Of a stretch of 64,000 bases of DNA, positions 55,486-64,000 are shown piece by piece (positions within the stretch are counted from its first letter, which is position 1; every line of letters begins with the position of its first letter). This DNA is from Myotis daubentonii (lineage: Eukaryota > Chordata > Mammalia > Chiroptera > Vespertilionidae): the NCBI RefSeq assembly GCF_963259705.1, contig NC_081844.1:45460001-45524000 (forward strand). Direction: 5' to 3'. Position numbers and translations under genes: made by a program. A model generated the notes under the pieces. It had not been told where the DNA came from. It did not search any database and saw only the letters and a list, made by a program, of their open reading frames with translations.

Positions 55486-56254
55486 AAGAAAAATATTGTG
55501 TGAAGACAAAAATGATCAGAGAGCTCATAAAACTTATCCAATCCCTGTGGACATAGGTTGTCATTAGGAAGGGGCTTGCAAGAAACAATTGGCTTAATAA
55601 CAAGGTGGATTCACTTTTATGCCCTCCCATAAATTATTCTTTTTGAGTCTCAGAGTAGAATAAGAATGTATCCTTTCTTCTTTTCCAGCTGGTTATCATT
55701 AATATGTATTTCTTAGCATAAATAACACTCTGCCTTTTAATCCATTCTGCTATTGTATATTTGCATTTTTCATCCCAGTTAAAAGACCAGAATAAAGGTA
55801 GCATAGGCTGCTTTATATTGTCCTGCACTCTGCCTCCCACCCCAACTCTCACCCAATAAAAAGGAAATGGAGGAGCAAAATATCTGGCATGCATCATTGT
55901 GGTTTGGCTGCGATAAGTCTCTATTTTGTTCTTATGTTTTAAACATGAAATCTTGAATAAAAGGAACGGCCCCTCCAGCAATGTGAAGCGTCAGCACTTA
56001 GCATCAGCATTACTTAACTGTACTGAATCTAGCCACTCAACCTGCGCCTCATGTGCTTTCCATTTCTGTTGGGTGATTGGAAAAGAAGGCTGATTTAATG
56101 TAATTTTATTCCCTATGTATTTATATGAATGAGGATATATTGATAAAATATGGTTTCAAACAGCTTTAGGAGTGAGCCTGATTTTACCATTCCTCCTCAT
56201 GTGAATAATTTTTAAAAAGCTGTGACTGATAGAGAATAAAAAGGCCATTTATTT
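55483..56254. other. Intergenic, nothing recognised
   Basis: The minus-strand open frame at 55634-55981 has no recognisable domain. Confidence 0.5.
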
Positions 56255-56450
56255 CAAGCCCAGTATGTGTTGACTACTTCATAGACATCATTGCATAATC
56301 ACTTAAGCTAATTAGGTTAGGTGTTATCTTCCTTTATAGAGGATGGGACTGAACCACAGAGAGATCAAGTACATAAGGTCACCTACCAAGTAAAGAGTGA
56401 AGAGGAGATTTCAACCCAGTTGGGCTGCAGTTGGGACTCTACATCTGCTG
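56255..56450 (-). repeat. MIR SINE
   Basis: Contains GATGGGACTGAACCACAGAG and ATCATTGCATAATCACTTAAGC, the reverse complement of MIR. Confidence 0.7.
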
Positions 56451-56799
56451 TTTGAAGTCCATATGTAGATATCCTGGAAAAGTGAACACCTGCTCGCTTT
56501 GCCCAGGACTGAGGCCTTTCCCAGGGTGCAATACTTGCAGTACTGAAACAGGGCCATTAAGCTCCCCAGACATTGAGTTTGAAATCAAATTCTTCCTCTG
56601 GCTCCTAAACAGAGTTGTTGAACCAGTTGAAAGAATATTAAAATTCACCTGGCTCCCCTGATGGCACCTTGAATACTGTCTACTAACCCTGGCCACTTTC
56701 AGGTTTATTTTTCCAACTGAGCCACACCTGAGTGCATGATTCTTTGAGAGTGGGAACAAAAACATTTTCCTCATTATATATGAAACCCCTTATGTTAGC

Positions 56800-56801
<2 letters not shown>

Positions 56802-56850
<49 letters not shown>
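56802..56850. repeat. (TC)n microsatellite
   Basis: About 24 TC units followed by eight T. It explains the Arg/Glu and Ser/Leu repeats in overlapping open frames. Confidence 0.97.
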
Positions 56851-56858
<8 letters not shown>

Positions 56859-59800
56859 GTCTCTCCAGGCTCCTCTTCCTATACTGGTGGAGACTTTTGT
56901 TCTTTCTTGTCTCTATCTGTGGATATATATGTTTATGTGTAGTATTTAAAATATAAACTAAGTCTTTTAGGTACAAATTATCTTTCTGGTTCACTATCAT
57001 TAATTCTGAATTTATTTTCAACTATTGTATTGATAAACATTGGTAATGTTATATCATCAAAAAATCTCTAACAAGGAAAGTACTTTTTTAGTATGTGACT
57101 GCTTTGATTTAGTTCTGATAGATGGTCTTGGAACAATGATTATAACTGGTATATACAGAATTTGGGGTGGGGGGAGAGTCACAATAGTATTTTGAATGGC
57201 TAAGACTTGCCTTCTTGTTTTGAATGCAAACTATAATCTTCTAAAAATACTAGTTGAGTTCCTTCCCCATCTCATGCAAAAGGTAACAAAATATTTTTAC
57301 AGACATAAAACTATCCTTTATGTTGTCCAGAACATTAGAAACCTTAATACAAATCTGCAACTTCACAATGGCCATTTCTAAACTTATTTTATTAACCTGG
57401 AAATTTATACAGGACATAAGAAGAATTTTATATATCAAAGAGGAATAAAGATGTAAACCTTGGTCAAATCAATCTCTTTGTCATAGAAATCTATAAGAAG
57501 TTTTCTGTGTAGAAAGCTTTCTGTCTATTTAATTTATGTGGTGCTGTTTATTAGGATGAGCTTTTGAGTTAATTTATAATGGCACAGCGAACATATCAAG
57601 GATATACCTCCAATTGGTTAATATTAAGTTGAAGTTAGGTCAATTATTTGCTATAGCCAATCAAGCAGGTTGTCCTTTACATTCAGTATTGACAAAAAAG
57701 CTATCGTATGATTTTTATTACATAAAAGTAAATGCTTTTTACCCCAGGTGTTTGTTGTAGCACATAAAAGTATAATACTCCAGCCATAAAAAAATGCCAT
57801 CAAATCATTCAATGATTCATGTTTCTAGACAACACTAGAGATTAAAAGTGAGGGGCTCCTCTCCATCACCTCCAAAAAATTTTCTTGTTTGGCTCATAAT
57901 ATTGAGTAAAAGTATATATGATGTTTTTCTGACCTAAGAGAATAATTGAAAGGTAGTTAAAGGAAATGAACTGATAGCTGGAGCAGAGGCAAAGTAAGTG
58001 AGAACATCTGTATTTATTTCAGAATCTTTCATAAAACTGAAGGGCAGAACATCACGGATAGTAGATATGAACAGTTGTCAACAGCACTGAGTAAGAAAAA
58101 TGTCAACCAGTTATGTTATCTAAGATCTAACAGCAAGATCAGTTTTCACTTTTAATTAAAAGAGCAAAACCCAACCTTTTCAATGAAGAACTTTTTGCTA
58201 AGAGAAATAAACTGTTAGAGAAATGGATCTTAATTCTCTTTGTCCATGTTGCCTATCATAATGGGAAAGAGGTTGTACTATATCTTCTGAGTGAACTACT
58301 TTTACATATATGTGCATATATATTATATAAAAGATATATCATATTTATAACGTATATGCCATATATTTAGATTCAAGCCTCAGAACAAATTGATTTTGTT
58401 TAATGCAGCTCTCCCTCAGCATATTATCGACACTGACGACACCAGGTGATGGAACCAAAGGTGTAATAGGGATCTAGGTGGTAGCTTCCTTGACCCATAA
58501 CATTGGGCACTCTGGTCTGCTTTTTTCTCAATGGTATATGTCTGTACCACTGAGCTTTCAAAGGGACATTGTTTAATGACAGTTAATTGGCAGTAGTGAA
58601 TAGGGGCACAAAGTTTCTTCCTTCTTGGCTTAAAAGGACTCATTGTTATCTTTGACTCTGTCTGAAGGAAGGAATGCCCATGGTTACTATTTCACATATA
58701 TTGCAGAGTATACATGGAACCCTTTTGTAACTTGGAATTTTGGTGAGAGCTGGCATTTGCCTTGCAGGGACACCATGTTATGTTAATGCTTATCTGTAAT
58801 TATTGTTTGTTTTATAGATCAGTAGCTTCATCTGACCTATTGTATATCATTGTGATGTATCAAATAGCCTGTGTAATATAAGGAGAGTCACCCTGTTCTT
58901 TGGTGATTGAGGTAAGACTTACCGGTCTCCAGTTCATGTGTAGTTCATGGGAAGGGTTAATGCCCTTCCCATACTTTCTAAGACTCACTTCCTCTTGCTG
59001 TTCCTTTGTATCCAACTCTGAGACTTTATAGACTGCTCAATGACACCCAATATCATCCCAAGGTATTAAATTTTATTCTCCATTATCTCCCAAACATCAG
59101 AACCCACAAGTATTTTGAAGCTTTAAGGCGCAGAGGGGAGGAATCGTCATATACCATGTGCATAGGTTTCCGCAGTTCTGATAATTCAAGTTGCTACCCC
59201 AGCACCCCCACAAGCATGGCTGCTGACAGAGGCCCTCTGAGACCCTCGGAGCAAGGGGACCACTTCTCCCACTCATCCCTAAGCCAGGTGTTCTGGGATT
59301 TGGGAGAAGACATTTTCTCCATAGTAAATTAACTATGTCTCTTGAAAAACTAAATTAATACACATTACCTGTGAAAGTATAGCTATTATACAATAAAACT
59401 GCTCATCCTGGTAGACAGGGGTAAACAAGGTCCTGAAGAGAACTGCTAAATCTTTTCCTGTGTGCTTTTTGTTTGGGTTAATTAGATGAAGGCCAGAATC
59501 TGCTGGGCCGATAGTGCTGTCTTTGCAATTCAGTGGCCTTGGAAAGACTGCCCGGCTGTAAACAAGGCCTACAGGGCAAAGATGCAAAACTTCTAAGCTG
59601 AAAACCACAAGACAAGCTCAAAGGACATAGAACTGAATGCTAAAGAAGAAGGCACAAGGTGTCCAGGGCAAGAGTTAGCGCTCTCACGAGGCTAAATTAA
59701 ATTATTATAGCTAACGCTATTATATCCTGTTCCCAAAAAAGTAGTGTGCAACACATCTGATAGTTAAAGAATGAAATTGGGTTTTATGACAGAAAGAAAC

Positions 59801-60237
59801 AAATGAATTAAAATCATTGAGGAGTAATTTTAAAATGACACAATATCCAAATCTCTTTGCATTTAGAGATTATTAAAAAAAAATTAAAAACATTATCTGT
59901 AAAAAGTGAATATAGAGGATGTTAGGTTGACCTTGTAGAAAAGTACTTACAGCTGCTCTTTATATGTGCAGATGGAGGACTAACCTGAGGATGCCAGGAC
60001 TGAAGGACAGTAAATGTTTTGTGTAAAGACCCTACATTTTGAGTGTTTTTTATTATTTGCAGAAAACCGTTTCCAGTATATTAGCCATTATTTATTTAAA
60101 ACAATTTTTTTTTTTACTAAACTCTTGCCATTTGGTTTCTTCTTGTATTGCTTCATGTTGCATTTTTTTTTAAAAAACAAAAACAAAAACAAAAACAAAC
60201 AAACCAGGGTCAATATACATTTAGTTTTGATATTCAG
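56851..60237. other. Intergenic, nothing recognised (3.4 kb)
   Basis: AT-rich, unique-looking. A TA-rich patch at 58295-58370. (AAAAAC)n at about 60172-60203. No gene supported; the 108-codon frame at 59006-59332 has no known domain. Confidence 0.5.
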
Positions 60238-60248
60238 TAAAAAGGGTA

Positions 60249-60463
60249 AGTGTGCCTGGTCTGTGTGGCTCAGTGGTTGAGTGTTGACCTGTGAACCAGG
60301 AGGTCACTGTTTGAGCACATACCTGAGTTGCAGGCTTGATCCCCAGTAAGGGGGGTTGGAGGGGGCATGCAGGAGGCAGCCAATCAATGATCTTCTCTCA
60401 TCATTGATGTTTCTCTCTCCTTCTCCCTTCCTCTCTGAAAACAATAAAAAAATATATATTTTT
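60249..60463 (+). mobile_element. Ves-type SINE
   Basis: GTGTGGCTCAGTGGTTGAG head, CATCATTGATGTTTCTC and an AATAAAAAAATA tail. Part of the B-box region is deleted. Flanked by AAAAGGGT (about 60239 and 60465). Confidence 0.88.
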
Positions 60464-60568
60464 TAAAAGGGTGATGCCCCTATTTTTAATCCAGGAAATG
60501 TGCCTTTCTTAAAGTTCTAAAAAAATATCATCTCTGAAGCATTTTAATTCTCAATTCCATTTTGACTA

Positions 60569-61057
60569 TCTATACTAATAAAAGCCTAGGTGACCATCAA
60601 GCCCTCATGTTATCAGAAGATGGCCACCCCCACATCATCAGAAGATGGCTTCCACAAAGATGGCTGCCACAAATGGCTGGCAGGGGAGGGCAGTTGTGGG
60701 CGATCAGGTCAGCAGGAAAGGGCAGTTGGGGGTGAACAGGCTGGAAGGGGAAAGCAGTTGGGGGCAATCAGGCCAGCAGGGGAGCAGTTAGGCATCAATC
60801 AGGCTGGTAGGGGAGCGGTTATGGGGTGATCAGGCTGGCAGGCAGAAGTGGTTAGGGGCAATCAGGCAGGCAGGCAGGCGAGCAGTTAGGAGCCAGCAGT
60901 CCCGGATTGTGAGAGGGATGTCCGACTGCCAGTTTAGGCCCGATCCCTGTGGACATCTGGCAGTCGGACATCTCCAGAGGGGTCCCATATGGAAGAGGGT
61001 GCAGGCAGGGCTGAGAGACACCCCCCAGTGCAGAAATTTTGTGCACTGGGCCTCTAG
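60569..61057 (+). mobile_element. Non-autonomous Helitron (HeliBat type), 489 bp, with VNTR and hairpin
   Basis: Begins TCTATACTAATAAAAGCC and ends GGGCCTCTAG, between A (60568) and T (61058). Hairpin GTGCAGAAATTTTGTGCAC before the 3' end. The interior has about six imperfect units of 35-45 bp (60678-60890, core GGGGAGCAGTTGGGGGCAAT) and a perfect 16-bp inverted repeat (60917-60932 and 60957-60972, GATGTCCGACTGCCAG). No protein encoded. Confidence 0.95.
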
Positions 61058-61279
61058 TATAGAATATTCTCCAATTGCTGCCCATCCTAGCATAATATGC
61101 AGAGCAGTCTCTCAGGAGGAAATTCTAACTCCTAACGTAACAGACCACACCTGGGACACCACAGGATGAGCTGCTGTCAGAGTTGGGGAGATGCTGTCAC
61201 AAGGGAGTTAAAACAAGAAGGAAAGAGAGAAACTCCTGTTCTTGTCTTAGAGTAGATCCATGGGTAAAGCACAAGAACC

Positions 61280-61810
61280 AAGGTGGGGGCAGTAAGGGTA
61301 GAAAATGGTGACAGGAGATTTTATGGGGTGGTGGGTACACAATGCAATATATATGTATCATGGAATTGTACACTTGAAACCTATATAATTTTTATTAACC
61401 AACTAGTAGCCCTGCGCACAAATCCTTGCAACAGTAGCTCTCTGCGGGGCCTGGCCACTACGCACCCACTGCCCAGAGGCTCTCCATGGCCTATAGGCTC
61501 GCCTGCAGCGGGGCACGGAATGCTTGCCTTGTCACTGGGGTGATGATGCAAGTGTTCCGCCCCCCCTCCCTGGCCGCTCCATGCCCGCTGCCCAGAGGCC
61601 CTTCGTGGCCAGTGTGGAATGCTCAGCTCACACTGATCACTCTCAGTGGCCGCCCCCACAGGACTGGGGGACTCAGGTGGGGCTGAGAGGACTGGGCACT
61701 GCCATCTAGTGGCTATGGGCACCACCATCCTTGTGACAGAGTGATGGTTAATTTGCGTATTACCATTTTATTAGATAGGATGTCTCTCCAATACATTTAA
61801 TTTAAAAAAG
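61280..61810 (+). mobile_element. L1 3' UTR, split by a Helitron
   Basis: GGTGGTGGGTACACAATGC, GGAATTGTACACTTGAAACC, TTTATTAACCA, then after the Helitron TGTCTCTCCAATACATTTAATTT and an A run: a continuous L1 3' end when the insert is removed. Confidence 0.85.
61403..61780 (-). mobile_element. Non-autonomous Helitron, antisense, 378 bp, second 3'-end type
   Basis: The reverse complement begins TCCTATCTAATAAAATGG and ends GGGCTACTAG, flanked by A and T. The 3' hairpin is TTGCAAGGATTTGTGCGCA. Its 3' end differs from the GGCCTCTAG type of the other copies. Confidence 0.9.
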
Positions 61811-61821
61811 AAGCAGCTTCA

Positions 61822-62038
61822 CCCTAGCCGGTTTGGCTCAGTGGATAGAGCGTTGGCCTGCAGACTGAAGGAGCCCAGGTTCAATTCCGGCCAAGGGCAC
61901 ATGCCTGGGTTGCGGGCTCGATCCCTAGTAGTGGGCATGCAGGAGGCAGCTGATCAATGATTCTCTCTCATCATTGATGTTTCTATCCTTCTATCCCTCT
62001 CTCTTCCTCTCTAAAATCAATAAAAATATATTTTTTTA
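61822..62038 (+). mobile_element. Ves-type SINE, little diverged
   Basis: A-box TGGCTCAGTGG (61834-61844) and B-box GGTTCAATTCC (61878-61888). Flanked by a perfect 18-bp duplication, AAAAAAGAAGCAGCTTCA (61804-61821 and 62039-62056), which begins in the A-rich tail of the L1. Confidence 0.96.
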
Positions 62039-62056
62039 AAAAAAGAAGCAGCTTCA

Positions 62057-63154
62057 GTTTTCTTCTGCTTAAATTCCTTGACTTAGTACCACATTCTCTG
62101 TGGCAGAAGGAAACATTGTAGATTGGCCCTAAGACCAGAAAAGGAATCCAGGGAGGCCCTCAACTGAAAACAATGGAATTGCAGTGTTTAAACCTCCCCT
62201 GCACCCATCTCCTGGGTCTTGGCCTTCCCACACAGGGGCAGGGGCAGCAAAGCCTCAGAGAGCCTGCAGTCAATCGTGCCTTAGCAACAGCTCTATCTGA
62301 CTCACTGGGCGTTCTCTTTGTAGGCCTCTAATTTAATAAATGATTCACCCTGACTCGGCGGAATTGATGAGCCCCATGGGGTATTACAGCTCAGAAGTAG
62401 GCAAACTGAGATCTTTCTGATGGGTAAAAAGCATTGGAAGAATTTTCTGGAAAAGTTTACTGAAAACGATTTTTCACCACATAAAGTCACAATCGTTTAA
62501 AACAAACATCTACTTCTCATATTTTGTATTACACTTTACTGAAATCGCTTGCTTGTGTAGTTATCTGAAAGTTTTCTGGGAGCAGGAAATATGTCTATCT
62601 TTCTAGTCTATGGTCGGAGCTTAGTACAGTGAGAGCCTAGAGTTTACTAGTCACTCTATATATCTATTTCTACATATATCTACATCTATGCTTATACTCA
62701 TACTATATTAATTGAGCACTTATTATTCTGTTGTAGACATTTCTGTGAATCACACATATTCAGGATTGTTTATTCCTGTGTATGTCTGTGGAGTAGGCAT
62801 TACTTCAGCGAGATTAGGCATCTTCCCCAAAGACACAGTGTTGTGCTTGGGCTATGATTCAAATCACATTCTCTCTGGATTCAAAGCTATTCTCTCCCGG
62901 CTTCTGCACAGTGCAAAAATATATTTACTCTTTTTTAATACTCTATGTGTATTTACTCATTGTATTTCTCTGTAAAAGATAGCATTACAGAGATTTAATG
63001 GAAGCCTGTGTTCACAATTCATTTTTCCAGAAGTACGAACTCTTTAAAATATAAACATGAATAGCTGTTACTCAACATTCTTGGACATTAGTCTTCCCTT
63101 ACTCCTAATTCTTAAGTAAAATGACATCATAAGGATAAAGTCAAATACACCTTT
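62057..63154. other. Intergenic, mostly nothing recognised
   Basis: A weak antisense MIR-like stretch may lie at about 62770-62890 (GTAGGCATTACTTCAGCG, then ATGATTCAAATCAC). Otherwise unique-looking. Confidence 0.4.
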
Positions 63155-63168
63155 AAAAAAAGGAATTT

Positions 63169-63384
63169 TTTTTTAAAATATATTTTATTGATTTTTTACA
63201 GAGAGGAAGGGAGAGAGATAGAGAGTTAGAAACATCGATGAGAGAGAAACATCGATCAGCTGCCTCCTGCACATCTACTGGGGATGTGCCCGCAACCCAG
63301 GTACATGCCCTTGACCGGAATCGAACCTGGGACCTTTCAGTCCGCAGGCCGATGCTCTATCCACTGAGCCAAACCGGTTTTGGC
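63169..63384 (-). mobile_element. Ves-type SINE, antisense, little diverged
   Basis: The reverse complement begins GCCAAAACCGGTTTGGCTCAG. Flanked by AAAAAAAGGAATTT at 63155-63168 and 63385-63398. A short deletion lies near ATCTACTGGGGATG. Confidence 0.94.
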
Positions 63385-63398
63385 AAAAAAAGGAATTT

Positions 63399-64000
63399 AA
63401 AGAGTGGATAAATTTCTGAAAGGTAGAGAAATGAGGGATAAAAAATGAGAAAGCAACAGCCCCAGAGACAAACTGCTTGGAACTTCCACCTCTCTGGACC
63501 CATAGAGCTCAGGCAGTTTAGTGTTTCACTCCTAGCAACAAACAAACACCTTCTACAAGACTTTTCTTCCCCAGGAAACAGCAAGCGTTGACTGGAGGAA
63601 ACTATCACCACTAGTGCAGATACTAGAACCTTAGAGAGAAATGCAGTATTCTGATGGATATTTTTCCAAAGACAGGCTCACCCACGTCCTGCTTAACCAA
63701 AAGAGTGGGCCGCTATACAGAAACATGGAATTTTCAGAGTCTAGGTTCTTGGGAGAGTTCTAGTCAACAATGTCCACACAACTACTCAGGTACAGCTACC
63801 TGGAATTCTGTTCCTGAACATGAATTGAAAACCAAAGTTGGCTAAACAAAGGTAGAAAGTCAAAACATAAAAGAGAAGAAATACGGTAAATGAAATGGTA
63901 TATTTTGTTGTGGGATGGGAAAAAAAGCATTAGAAAGGATTTGGGAAAAGGAGAGAATATTAAAATACACACATCAAATTCATACAAAAGGATGAAAAAC
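63399..64000. other. Intergenic, nothing recognised
   Basis: No gene or repeat recognised up to the end of the window. Confidence 0.5.

Noticed and set aside
56683..57021. 112-codon minus-strand frame with Arg/Glu repeats and its plus-strand partner
   Set aside because: Translation of a TC microsatellite; no start context, homology or splicing evidence.
60678..60890. CRISPR-like regular repeats
   Set aside because: Units are imperfect, directly adjacent without unique spacers, and lie inside a Helitron in a mammalian genome.
61381..61728. 115-codon minus-strand frame
   Set aside because: Interior of the antisense Helitron at 61403-61780.

Overview
This is vertebrate nuclear DNA, most likely from a vespertilionid bat. 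Two signals support that: about thirteen copies of a tRNA-derived SINE of the Ves type, and at least six short non-autonomous Helitrons of the HeliBat type (5' TC, 3' CTAG after a small hairpin, inserted between A and T without target duplication). Family names come from recognition by eye, not from a database search.

The only protein-coding gene I can support is the 5' part of CTSO (cathepsin O, a papain-family lysosomal cysteine protease) on the minus strand. Exons 1 to 5 lie at 11905-12039, 8059-8167, 7430-7569, 4281-4448 and 2674-2795. They join in frame with GT/AG boundaries into about 224 codons, including the oxyanion-hole Gln and the catalytic Cys. The exons carrying the catalytic His and Asn are not in the window and should lie beyond position 1. 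A GC-rich, CpG-rich, TATA-less promoter covers exon 1 (about 11780-12260). The CTSO introns hold L2, L1, Ves, HeliBat and hAT copies and a perfect 123-bp tandem duplication.

From about 12.3 kb to 64 kb the window looks like a gene desert. In other mammals CTSO is followed by a long gene-poor interval towards PDGFC, which agrees with this (established knowledge, not visible here). The desert contains old MIR, L2, L1 and hAT (MER20, MER5A-like) relics, two LTR-like repeats, and younger bat-lineage insertions. The densest stack is 18.0-24.0 kb. There an old antisense L1 is interrupted by younger antisense L1 3' ends, by an antisense Ves SINE, and by a complete sense-strand half-L1 (19937-22303). 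The half-L1 has a 16-bp target-site duplication, a full 5' UTR, an ORF1 broken by one TGA, no ORF2 body, a G-rich 3' UTR and a poly(A)-like tail. A second stack lies at 61.28-62.06 kb (L1 3' end, split by a Helitron, with a Ves SINE in its A-rich tail).

I found no undescribed gene system, CRISPR array, operon or intact transposase. The items most worth a second look are the half-L1, the hairpin-rich Helitrons at 27592-28252 and 60569-61057, and the perfect 123-bp duplication in CTSO intron 4.
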